64,000 nucleotides of DNA from CAZKAP01 sp964552195 (GTDB taxonomy: Bacteria > Bacteroidota > Bacteroidia > Flavobacteriales > Flavobacteriaceae): positions 1 to 64,000 of the forward strand of contig CAZKFM010000014.1 in the NCBI GenBank assembly GCA_964552195.1, written 5' to 3'. The notes under the pieces were generated by a model that saw nothing but the letters and a program-made list of their open reading frames with translations, had not been told where the DNA came from and ran no database searches. This document shows, piece by piece, positions 43,263-51,228 of the stretch. Position 1 is the stretch's first letter; each line of letters begins with the position of its first letter. Position numbers and translations under genes: made by a program.

Positions 43263-44544
43263 AATTCTCTTCTGGCTGCTGCTGGGAATCGTATTCTATA
43301 CCTACCTCGGCTACGGACTGGTCCTTTTTGCACTGGTCAGGCTTAAGCGATTCGTTAAAGGATTCGGACGAAAGTATGAGGTCCTGGATACCTACCAACC
43401 GGAAGTGACCCTCTTTGTCACGGCCTTCAACGAAAAAGATTTCCTCGATGCCAAGGTGCGCAACAGCATAGAACTGGACTATCCGAAGGAAAAGATGCGA
43501 TTCGTCTGGGTTACCGATGGTTCCAATGATGGCACGCCCCAGCTGCTGTCCCGCTATCCCGAGGTTGAGGTATTTCACAAAGACGAACGCAAAGGCAAGA
43601 TAGCCGCCATGAATCGAGGGATGAAGTTCGTCAAGACCCCCATTGTGATCTTTTCCGACGCCAATACAGACTTAGGAAAGGATTCCGTACGGGAGATCGT
43701 CAGGCTCTTCGCCAACCCTAGTGTCGGTTGCGTTTCCGGAGAAAAAAGGATATACAACGGGGAGGCTGAGAATGCCGCCGGAGCGGGGGAGGGGCTGTAC
43801 TGGAAGTACGAGTCCCAGCTCAAGAAATGGGATGCCGAATTGTATTCGGTCGTGGGTGCCGCAGGCGAACTCTTCGCCATCCGTACCGAACTCTGGCATG
43901 AGGTGGAAGGCGATACGCTGTTGGACGATTTCATGATTTCTCTGAGGGTAGCCATGCAAGGCTATACCATACAATACAACCCCAACGCATACGCCATCGA
44001 GCATGCTTCGGAAAATGTAAAGGAAGAACTCAAGCGGAAGATCCGGATCTCCGCCGGGGGCATACAATCGGTTGTCCGACTGGCACCCCTGCTCAACGTA
44101 TTCCACTATGGAATACTGTCTTTTCAGTACATCTCACATCGGGTACTTCGTTGGACCCTAACTCCGCTGTCGCTCTTGCTGCTGATTCCTGTCAATGCCT
44201 TACTGGCTGCTTCCGAAGTGGGCGACTCCGCTCCCGGACTTTACAGTCTGATGATGGCCGGTCAGGTCTTGTTTTATGCCGTGGCCCTGATAGGATGGTC
44301 ACTCGAGAGACGCGAAATCCGGGTAAAGGCACTGTTCGTACCGTATTACTTTTTTATCATGAACCTTTCCGTTTTCCTGGGATTTGGACGCTACATCAAG
44401 GGGCGTCAATCCGTGACCTGGGAACGGGCGGGACGCAAGGGTCAGCAAGCTCCGGTATCGGCCGAAGGAACCGAGAGTTTCGGGCCCGGCCGTTCTTCAA
44501 ATATCGAAGAACAGGTGGAGAAGGAAAACGCGACCACAGCGTAG
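43249..44544 (+). CDS. glycosyltransferase family 2, membrane-bound
   Basis: A 431-residue GT2: N-terminal helix (residues 5-27), Trp-Val-Thr-Asp-Gly-Ser-Asn-Asp-Gly-Thr near 90, metal-binding Phe-Ser-Asp-Ala-Asn-Thr-Asp near 140, Gly-Ala-Ala-Gly-Glu-Leu-Phe-Ala near 202 and three C-terminal helices. It closes the second polysaccharide operon; the 44549 regulator gene converges on it with only four bases between stops. Confidence 0.85.
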   Translation: MKTLEILFWLLLGIVFYTYLGYGLVLFALVRLKRFVKGFGRKYEVLDTYQPEVTLFVTAFNEKDFLDAKVRNSIELDYPKEKMRFVWVTDGSNDGTPQLLSRYPEVEVFHKDERKGKIAAMNRGMKFVKTPIVIFSDANTDLGKDSVREIVRLFANPSVGCVSGEKRIYNGEAENAAGAGEGLYWKYESQLKKWDAELYSVVGAAGELFAIRTELWHEVEGDTLLDDFMISLRVAMQGYTIQYNPNAYAIEHASENVKEELKRKIRISAGGIQSVVRLAPLLNVFHYGILSFQYISHRVLRWTLTPLSLLLLIPVNALLAASEVGDSAPGLYSLMMAGQVLFYAVALIGWSLERREIRVKALFVPYYFFIMNLSVFLGFGRYIKGRQSVTWERAGRKGQQAPVSAEGTESFGPGRSSNIEEQVEKENATTA

Positions 44545-44548
44545 AAAT

Positions 44549-45730
44549 TTACTGTTCGCTATAGGGGGCGGATTCGTTTTCGCCTTCCGTAAGCTCGGCC
44601 ATTTGTGCTGAAGCCGGAACCGAGAACAAGAAGGTGCTACCTTCTCCCGGCTGGCTTTCTATACGCATTTCGCCTCCATTAATCCGGATAAATGTCTGGC
44701 AAAGTACCAATCCCAGGCCAGTCCCCGGCTCCTTGTTTGTTCCCAGTTTGCTGAAGTGCTCTTCCGGGTTCAGGATTTTGCTGATGTCCTCCCTGGAGAT
44801 GCCCTGTCCGTTATCCATTATACGTACCCAGAGGAGGCCATCGGACTCCTGCTGGCAGTTTACCCGTATGCAGCCCGAATCCGGTGTAAATTTGATGGCG
44901 TTGGACAGGAAGTTTCTCAGGACCGTCTTGATCATGTTCAGATCCGCATAGACTTCAGTGCCCTCGGGCACCTCGTTTCGCATTTCGATGGACTTATGGT
45001 CACTGGCCAGCCTGAGCAGACGGAAGGTTTCCTCCACGACATCCCCAAGAGCGATGTTTTCCGGTATGGCCTTGAGTTGTCCGCTTTCGGATTTGGCCCA
45101 GCCCAGCAGGTTCTGTAGTAGGTTCAGGGCCTCGTCCATCGTCTTGAGCAGGCCGAATACCGTTACCTCTTTGAAGTCGTCGGCGGTGGGATCGATGATA
45201 CCCCGCATGATGAAGTCCATTTTCAGTTTGGCCGCACTCAAGGGGGATCGCAGATCGTGTCCGATGATAGAAAACATGCGGTCCTTAAGCTGATTGGATT
45301 TCTCCAGTTTCAGGGCCTGGTTTTCGATGCGCTTTCGCGCGAAGATTAGGGACAAGTGGGTATTCATTCGGGCGATGAGCTCCTGTTCGTTAAACGGCTT
45401 GGTCACATAGTCCACGCCCCCGACTTCGAAGCCCCGGATCTTATCTTCCACCCCGACTTTTCCCGTAAGGAAAATCACGGGTATATCACCAAACCGCTTA
45501 TCTTGTTTGATTTCCAGGCAAACGTCAAAACCCTCCTTATCGCTCAGGAGTACATCCAGGAGGATCAGGTCGGGTAGTTCGTCTTCCAGGTACTGCAAGA
45601 AGTCTACTTCCTGAGTTGCACCGCGGAAGATGTAGCCGTTCTTTTCGAGTATAAACCGGAGCAATTCAATATTGAGTTGCTCGTCGTCCAGCACCAGTAT
45701 GCGGGACGGTCGTTCCTGAGTTGTTGACAT
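44549..45730 (-). CDS. hybrid protein: receiver plus histidine kinase
   Basis: A 393-residue soluble protein with an N-terminal receiver (phosphoacceptor Asp59 in Leu-Leu-Asp-Val, Lys in Tyr-Val-Thr-Lys-Pro), then a dimerisation/His domain (His in Ile-Gly-His-Asp-Leu-Arg-Ser-Pro near 158) and an ATPase domain (Asn box Asn-Phe-Leu-Ser-Asn-Ala, Asp-Asn-Gly-Gln-Gly-Ile). Receiver-first order means the kinase is controlled by phosphorylation of its own receiver. It is divergent from rmlB and shares its upstream region, including promoter site D. Confidence 0.9.
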   Translation of the reverse strand: MSTTQERPSRILVLDDEQLNIELLRFILEKNGYIFRGATQEVDFLQYLEDELPDLILLDVLLSDKEGFDVCLEIKQDKRFGDIPVIFLTGKVGVEDKIRGFEVGGVDYVTKPFNEQELIARMNTHLSLIFARKRIENQALKLEKSNQLKDRMFSIIGHDLRSPLSAAKLKMDFIMRGIIDPTADDFKEVTVFGLLKTMDEALNLLQNLLGWAKSESGQLKAIPENIALGDVVEETFRLLRLASDHKSIEMRNEVPEGTEVYADLNMIKTVLRNFLSNAIKFTPDSGCIRVNCQQESDGLLWVRIMDNGQGISREDISKILNPEEHFSKLGTNKEPGTGLGLVLCQTFIRINGGEMRIESQPGEGSTFLFSVPASAQMAELTEGENESAPYSEQ

Positions 45731-45805
45731 GGATACCTGTATTGATAGGCCGTGTCGGGGCTTATTCGTAACTTGAATATGCCGCTGAAAAACACAGCTT
45801 TATCC

Positions 45806-45870
45806 TTACAACGTAAAAACTGCGTTTTACAACATATTTTCAAGCGGGCTTTTTGCTCGGGCTATATTTA
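45806..45870 (+). promoter_or_regulatory. shared EPS/NO-regulon promoter, site D (rml operon)
   Basis: Direct repeats TTACAAC (45806-45812) and TTACAAC (45827-45833), exactly 21 bp apart; exactly 30 bases after the second lies TATATTTA (45863-45870). Also visible is the dyad GTAAAA/TTTTAC (45813-45830). The rmlB ATG is at 45892; the kinase gene diverges on the other side. Confidence 0.65.
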
Positions 45871-45891
45871 CTATAGCTAAATTTAACAGTC

Positions 45892-46929
45892 ATGGAGTAC
45901 ATTTTGGTGACCGGAGGAGCCGGGTTTATCGGATCGAATTTCATCCCGTATTACCTGGAGAAAAGGCCGGATATTCATATCGTAAATATCGATGCCCTTA
46001 CTTACGCCGGCAATCTTGAAAACCTCAGGGATGTCAAAGGACACGAGCGGTATACCTTTATCAAGGGGGATATCGTCGACCGTGCCACCATCGAACTGCT
46101 ATTCCGGAATTACGACTTTAAGGGGGTGATCCATTTCGCCGCCGAGTCCCATGTGGACAATTCCATCACCAATCCGGATGCCTTCATGCAGACCAATATA
46201 ACCGGGACCTTCAACCTGTTGGACGTGGCACGCAGTCACTGGATGCTGAGTCCCGGCATCTATAAGGAGGCGTATAAGAACGCCCGTTTTCATCACGTTT
46301 CCACGGACGAGGTATACGGTACTCTTGGGGAAACCGGACTGTTCCGGGAAGATACACCCTATGCGCCTAACAGTCCCTACAGTGCCTCGAAGGCCTCCTC
46401 GGACTTTATCGTGCGCAGCTATCACCATACCTACGGACTCAACGTGGTCACGACCAATTGCTCCAATAATTACGGCCCCAATCAGCACGACGAAAAACTG
46501 ATTCCCGTAATCATCCGAAAGGCCCTGAACGGGGAAAATATCCCGATCTACGGAGATGGTTCCAACATACGCGACTGGCTGTATGTCAGGGATCACTGTA
46601 CGGGTATCGCCCTGGCTTTTGAAAAGGGTCGGACCGGAGAAACCTATAACATAGGGGGAAAGAACGAAAGGAACAACTTGTACATAGCCACCTCCATCTG
46701 CAAGATGCTGGATCGCATGGCGCCTAAGGAAGGTGGGCCCTCTTATCAGGATCAGATTACCTTCGTTAAGGACCGGGCCGGACACGATTTCCGCTACGCC
46801 ATAGATGCCTCCAAGATCGAGCTCGAACTGGGCTGGAAGGCCGAAGAGAATTTCGAGACCGGCATTAAGAAAACCGTGGCCTGGTACCTGAAGAAATATC
46901 AGACCAACACCACACAGAAACCCGTATAA
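45892..46929 (+). CDS. rfbB: dTDP-glucose 4,6-dehydratase
   Basis: A 345-residue short-chain dehydrogenase (RmlB), second step of dTDP-L-rhamnose synthesis. It has Gly-Gly-Ala-Gly-Phe-Ile-Gly NAD loop, Phe-Ala-Ala-Glu-Ser-His-Val-Asp-Asn-Ser, catalytic Ser-Thr-Asp-Glu-Val-Tyr-Gly and Tyr-Ser-Ala-Ser-Lys. The operon order B-A-C-D is complete within 3.4 kb. Confidence 0.95.
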   Translation: MEYILVTGGAGFIGSNFIPYYLEKRPDIHIVNIDALTYAGNLENLRDVKGHERYTFIKGDIVDRATIELLFRNYDFKGVIHFAAESHVDNSITNPDAFMQTNITGTFNLLDVARSHWMLSPGIYKEAYKNARFHHVSTDEVYGTLGETGLFREDTPYAPNSPYSASKASSDFIVRSYHHTYGLNVVTTNCSNNYGPNQHDEKLIPVIIRKALNGENIPIYGDGSNIRDWLYVRDHCTGIALAFEKGRTGETYNIGGKNERNNLYIATSICKMLDRMAPKEGGPSYQDQITFVKDRAGHDFRYAIDASKIELELGWKAEENFETGIKKTVAWYLKKYQTNTTQKPV

Positions 46930-46950
46930 ACCGACCCTAGCACATTTATT

Positions 46951-47811
46951 ATGAAAGGAATTGTATTAGCCGGAGGATCCGGTACCCGCCTGCATCCACT
47001 CACCCTTGCGGTGAGTAAGCAGCTGATGCCGGTTTACGATAAGCCCATGATCTACTATCCGCTGTCCACCCTTATTGAGGCGGGTATCTGGGAGATCCTG
47101 ATAATATCGACCCCCCACGACCTGCCCTTGTTTAAGAAATTGCTCGGTGACGGCCGGCAGATCGGGTGTAAGTTCGAGTATGCCGTACAGGAGCATCCCA
47201 ATGGTCTGGCCGAGGCCTTTATCATAGGGGAGTCCTTTATCGGTGACGACAAGGTTGCCCTGATTCTGGGGGATAACATATTCTACGGCGCGGGTCTGGA
47301 CAAACTGCTGCAGTCCAACAACGATCCCGATGGTGGTATTGTTTACGCCTATCACGTAAACGATCCCGAGCGTTATGGTGTAGTGGAATTCGACGAGAAC
47401 GGGAAGGTGGTATCCATAGAGGAGAAGCCCCAGCAACCCAAATCGAACTTTGCCATACCCGGAATCTACTTCTACGACAACGAGGTCGTGGAGATTGCCA
47501 AGAGCATTACGCCCAGTGCCCGTGGCGAACTGGAGATTACCGATGTCAACCGCACCTATCTGGAGCGGGGTAAACTCAAGGTGAGCATCATGGATCGCGG
47601 AACGGCCTGGCTGGATACCGGTACCTTCAACTCCCTCATGCAGGCGGCCCAGTTCGTCCAGGTTATCGAGGAGCGGCAGGGCCTGAAGATCGGAGCCATA
47701 GAGCATGCGGCATACAAGATGGGCTTTATAACGAAGACGCAGTTTGCCAAAATTACTGAGCCCCTGATGAAGAGCGGTTATGCCCGACGAATGATGGAAG
47801 TGCTCCTCTAA
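46951..47811 (+). CDS. rfbA: glucose-1-phosphate thymidylyltransferase
   Basis: A 286-residue RmlA, first step: dTTP and glucose-1-phosphate to dTDP-glucose. It has the nucleotide-binding Leu-Ala-Gly-Gly-Ser-Gly-Thr-Arg-Leu-His-Pro-Leu-Thr, Lys-Gln-Leu-Met-Pro-Val-Tyr-Asp-Lys-Pro, and Glu-Lys-Pro near 152. Allosteric control by dTDP-rhamnose is known for the family. Confidence 0.95.
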   Translation: MKGIVLAGGSGTRLHPLTLAVSKQLMPVYDKPMIYYPLSTLIEAGIWEILIISTPHDLPLFKKLLGDGRQIGCKFEYAVQEHPNGLAEAFIIGESFIGDDKVALILGDNIFYGAGLDKLLQSNNDPDGGIVYAYHVNDPERYGVVEFDENGKVVSIEEKPQQPKSNFAIPGIYFYDNEVVEIAKSITPSARGELEITDVNRTYLERGKLKVSIMDRGTAWLDTGTFNSLMQAAQFVQVIEERQGLKIGAIEHAAYKMGFITKTQFAKITEPLMKSGYARRMMEVLL

Positions 47812-47821
47812 AAATCTCGCG

Positions 47822-48373
47822 ATGAAAATAAGGACTACCGATATACAAGACTGTTATATAATCGAACCCCGGGTCTTTCAGGACGACCGGGGCTATTTCT
47901 TTGAAAGTTTCAACCTGCGCTCCTTCATCGAACAGACGGGGATTGAACCGGATTTTGTCCAGGACAACCAGTCCCTTTCGTCCAGGGGTGTGCTGCGCGG
48001 TTTTCATTATCAATCGGGTGAACACGCTCAGGCCAAACTAGTCCGCGTCCTCAGAGGAGAAGTACTGGATCTGGCGGTGGACCTGAGAAAGCATTCACCC
48101 ACGTATGGAAACGTGGTGAGCATGGTGCTGAACGACTCCAATTTTCAGCAGCTGTACATCCCACGCGGATGTGCGCATGCCTTCCTCACGCTTAAGGACG
48201 ATACCCTGTTCTTCTACAAGTGTGACAATTATTACAACAAGGCCTCCGAAGGGGGGATTCGTTTCGACGATCCCGAGCTCGCCATAGACTGGTCCATTCC
48301 CTCCGAAGAACTGATCATATCCGAAAAGGATCGGCTGCTGCCCTTCCTGTCCGAACTCAAACAAGAAATCTGA
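47822..48373 (+). CDS. rfbC: dTDP-4-dehydrorhamnose 3,5-epimerase
   Basis: A 183-residue cupin-fold RmlC, third step. It has Phe-Gln-Asp-Asp-Arg-Gly-Tyr-Phe-Phe-Glu-Ser-Phe, the catalytic His in Leu-Arg-Gly-Phe-His-Tyr-Gln near 62, and Tyr-Ile-Pro-Arg-Gly-Cys-Ala-His-Ala-Phe-Leu-Thr. Spacing to both neighbours is about ten bases. Confidence 0.95.
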   Translation: MKIRTTDIQDCYIIEPRVFQDDRGYFFESFNLRSFIEQTGIEPDFVQDNQSLSSRGVLRGFHYQSGEHAQAKLVRVLRGEVLDLAVDLRKHSPTYGNVVSMVLNDSNFQQLYIPRGCAHAFLTLKDDTLFFYKCDNYYNKASEGGIRFDDPELAIDWSIPSEELIISEKDRLLPFLSELKQEI

Positions 48374-48384
48374 AACAACTTCCC

Positions 48385-49257
48385 ATGAAAATTCTGGTAA
48401 CCGGCGCCGGGGGCCAACTCGGCCAAACATTTAAAGCGATCAGTGAACTACCCGAGACCGGGGATTTGCAATTTGTGTTTCGGGAGGCTCGTGAGCTTGA
48501 CATAACCGATCCGGAGGCGGTTCACCAGGAATTTTCGGAAGGCCGATACGCCTATTGCATCAACTGTGCGGCCTTTACCCATGTGGACCGAGCAGAGGAT
48601 AAGCGCAAGGAGGCCCACAACATCAATGTAAACGGAGTGCGCTATCTGGCGCAGGCCTGTAAGGAGAATCATGCCGTGCTTATTCATATATCCACGGACT
48701 TCGTCTTTGACGGATTCCTGAATACCCCTTATAAGGAAACCGATCTCGCAAGGCCCATAGGATTCTATGGCGATACCAAGTACAAGGGGGAAAGGGCCGT
48801 GGTTCAGAATCTGGATGAATACTTTATTATTCGAACCTCTTGGCTGTATTCGGAATTCGGTTCGAATTTCATGAAGACCATGATCCGGCTGGGGCAGGAG
48901 AAACCCCGGCTCTCGGTTGTTTACGATCAGGTGGGGACTCCGACCTACGCCTACGACCTGGCTGCCGCCATAGTGCATATCATACAGGCCCACAGCATAG
49001 AATACGGTATCTATCATTACAGTAATGAGGGAGTGGCCAGCTGGTACGATTTTGCCCGGGCTATCTTCAACGACTACGGCATCGAGACGGATCTCAGTCC
49101 CATACTCTCGGAGGAATATCCGACCGCCGCTGAGCGACCCAAGTACAGCGTGATGGACAAGAACAAGATTAAGAAGACTTTCGGGCTGGAAATTCCGCAC
49201 TGGAGGGATAGCCTCCGGGTGGCCCTGCAGGCACACGCCAACATGCCGGACCTGTAA
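48385..49257 (+). CDS. rfbD: dTDP-4-dehydrorhamnose reductase
   Basis: A 290-residue RmlD, last step giving dTDP-L-rhamnose. It has Gly-Ala-Gly-Gly-Gln-Leu-Gly-Gln, Asn-Cys-Ala-Ala-Phe-Thr-His-Val-Asp, Ser-Thr-Asp-Phe-Val-Phe-Asp-Gly and Tyr-Gly-Asp-Thr-Lys. Catalytic Tyr/Lys are in the last motif. It ends at a strong hairpin. Confidence 0.95.
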   Translation: MKILVTGAGGQLGQTFKAISELPETGDLQFVFREARELDITDPEAVHQEFSEGRYAYCINCAAFTHVDRAEDKRKEAHNINVNGVRYLAQACKENHAVLIHISTDFVFDGFLNTPYKETDLARPIGFYGDTKYKGERAVVQNLDEYFIIRTSWLYSEFGSNFMKTMIRLGQEKPRLSVVYDQVGTPTYAYDLAAAIVHIIQAHSIEYGIYHYSNEGVASWYDFARAIFNDYGIETDLSPILSEEYPTAAERPKYSVMDKNKIKKTFGLEIPHWRDSLRVALQAHANMPDL

Positions 49258-49290
49258 ACGCATAACTCAACTTGACTCTAATTCAAACGA

Positions 49291-49318
49291 AAGAGGCTAT
49301 CCCACCGGATAGCCTCTT
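49291..49318. terminator. bidirectional hairpin between rfbD and the DUF4407 gene
   Basis: AAGAGGCTATCC (49291-49302) and GGATAGCCTCTT (49307-49318) are perfect 12-bp arms around a 4-base loop, located between convergent genes. T residues after it are few on both strands. Confidence 0.75.
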
Positions 49319-49347
49319 GTCATTTAGCTAAAACTCTGCGCCGCGGT

Positions 49348-50982
49348 TCAGGCAAGCGAATCGTTGCCGTTTCTGGCGATTTTGGATTGTGTTCTGAACT
49401 GCTGGCGATTTTTCATCTCGCGATAAAAATTGTTGATGGTGTTGCCCACGTCTTCCTGACCGTCCGGAGTCCGGAGATCGGTCATCCTCAGCGTAAATGG
49501 GTCAACGGAGAAATGCTCATTACCCGTCTCGTCATCCAGCTGTTCACGGCTATCATCCTCGGACCGATTCCTGTGGGCGTTCAGGATTATATTCTGATTC
49601 TTCAGCAACTGTTCACCGATATCCTTACCCAGTCGATCCATCTCCTCTACGGATGGCATATCGGCCAGCTCCTCTTCCAGTGTTTGGCCGGTACCTGTGG
49701 GTCCATTGTCCTCGGGATAGATTCTGTGGTCGAGTACGTTGCCGTCGTCATCCGAGTCATCGTCCCTGCGACGTGTGCGGTCCAGGTACCGCTCAATTTC
49801 CTCCTGATCGTGTAGCTTAATCTTGTTGTAAGTCCGCAGGAATTCGGAGGTGAGCTGAGAGCGTTCCTCCGGGCGCAGACCCTGAGTGGAGAGCTGCTGA
49901 AATTGCAAGGCCTTTTGCTGGTAGAAGGCGCGGTCCCGGTATGTGTCCAGGGTCCATTGGATCTTGTCGTTTTCCTCGTACTTGGCCAGCCATCTTTCGT
50001 ACTGACCGGCAGGCGCGAGTAGCTTGGCCAGGATAGGAGCCGTTTCTATGCAGAGAAAGAGCAGCATGATGAAAAGGGATGGCGCCTGAGGCAATTCGTT
50101 CAGGGCCCGGATGCGGGCCATGAGGCCATCTACGTTGTCTATCACGGGTTCTCCCTGTACTACGGCGGCTTCATACTGGGCCATGAGTTCGCCTTTTTCC
50201 TGCTCCAGCTGGCTTACGCGACTCGAGTTAGCGGCCCTGATCACGCTGAGTTCGGCCAAAACCTCGTCGTATTTCTGTTTCTTTTCCCGGAATACGGGTC
50301 CTTTTCCTTTCAGTCCCGTTCCGGCGGTTCCTTCGGCCTCGGCTATAAACGTGGAGTAAAGCTCATTAGCCTGAGATTCCTTGTAGTCGATTTCGTTCCT
50401 GAGTCGGTTGATTTCGTAGTCCAGGGCATTGATTTCTGGTAGATACAGATTTCCTACCTGTTCCTTGTTCTGAATTCTCAGGTCGTTCTTCTGCTCCAAA
50501 AGGACCTGATCGATCTCCTTTTCGAAGATCTTCATCTCTAAAGGCTTGGAAATGACAATGGCGATAATCACCGCCAGCAAGAGACGGGGAATGGCCTGGG
50601 CCCAAATACCACCTCCTGCTGACTTGCGAACATGCAGGTCTTTGTAGTTGTGCGAGAAGGTCACTTCGTCGGGCTGTTCCACCTTATCGAGGTAGTCTAG
50701 CTCCTCCTGCTCCGTCTTGGTTTTGCGCTTCATGGTGGACAATATAAAGCGGTCGAGATTGAAGATCATTAACCCCCAGAGCAAACCGAAAGAAACCGAA
50801 GTAATCTGGTTTTCGAATATGGTGTAAAGGGCGTAACTAGCCGATAGAGCGGCCATTACGGCTGTAAAGAATACCACAGCACCTATACCTGCGTATTTGT
50901 ACTGTTCACCACGACTACAATGTTTTTTGAGAATGGCCACGTTGGCCCCTGAGCAGAAGAGGAAAAAGCTTAACATGATCAA
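49348..50982 (-). CDS. DUF4407 membrane protein (paralogue 1)
   Basis: A 544-residue protein with four likely transmembrane helices: two near 25-75, one near 130-150 and one near 305-325. Between the last two lies a charged helical region (coiled coil, about 155-300) containing the Phe-Glu-Lys-Glu-Ile-Asp-Gln and Leu-Glu-Met-Lys-Ile signature of DUF4407. The C-terminal 180 residues are hydrophilic and acidic. It is a paralogue of the upstream gene at 51229, same order of elements. Function unknown; similar topologies suggest a membrane scaffold. Confidence 0.85.
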   Translation of the reverse strand: MIMLSFFLFCSGANVAILKKHCSRGEQYKYAGIGAVVFFTAVMAALSASYALYTIFENQITSVSFGLLWGLMIFNLDRFILSTMKRKTKTEQEELDYLDKVEQPDEVTFSHNYKDLHVRKSAGGGIWAQAIPRLLLAVIIAIVISKPLEMKIFEKEIDQVLLEQKNDLRIQNKEQVGNLYLPEINALDYEINRLRNEIDYKESQANELYSTFIAEAEGTAGTGLKGKGPVFREKKQKYDEVLAELSVIRAANSSRVSQLEQEKGELMAQYEAAVVQGEPVIDNVDGLMARIRALNELPQAPSLFIMLLFLCIETAPILAKLLAPAGQYERWLAKYEENDKIQWTLDTYRDRAFYQQKALQFQQLSTQGLRPEERSQLTSEFLRTYNKIKLHDQEEIERYLDRTRRRDDDSDDDGNVLDHRIYPEDNGPTGTGQTLEEELADMPSVEEMDRLGKDIGEQLLKNQNIILNAHRNRSEDDSREQLDDETGNEHFSVDPFTLRMTDLRTPDGQEDVGNTINNFYREMKNRQQFRTQSKIARNGNDSLA

Positions 50983-51044
50983 ATAGTGTTCTAGCGTTCT
51001 TGATTGATAACGTATCTCGCCCCCGTTTAGTATACGGGGAAAAT

Positions 51045-51072
51045 AAATTTATGATAAATATCAACTTGGCAA
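51045..51072 (-). promoter_or_regulatory. promoter of DUF4407 paralogue 1
   Basis: On the minus strand TTG (51070-51072), a 17-base spacer and TAAATTTA (51045-51052) give a full Bacteroidota-type promoter (TTG-N17-TAnnTTTr) about 60 bases upstream of the start at 50982. Confidence 0.5.
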
Positions 51073-51200
51073 AAAGCCGGATTCGTTAATTAACAAATCC
51101 CTTAAAACAGTGGCTTTGGGGTGACTTAACCAAATCGAAAGGCATGCCATAAAGGCAGGCTAGAATGCGATTTGCCAACTCAATGCTGTATAGATTTGTT

Positions 51201-51227
51201 GACTGTACGGGTGGGAGTGTTACAGTC
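51201..51227 (-). terminator. hairpin after DUF4407 paralogue 2
   Basis: GACTGTA (51201-51207) pairs perfectly with TACAGTC (51221-51227) around a 13-base loop, immediately after the stop at 51229. No T tract follows, so termination is uncertain. Confidence 0.3.
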
Positions 51228-51228
51228 C

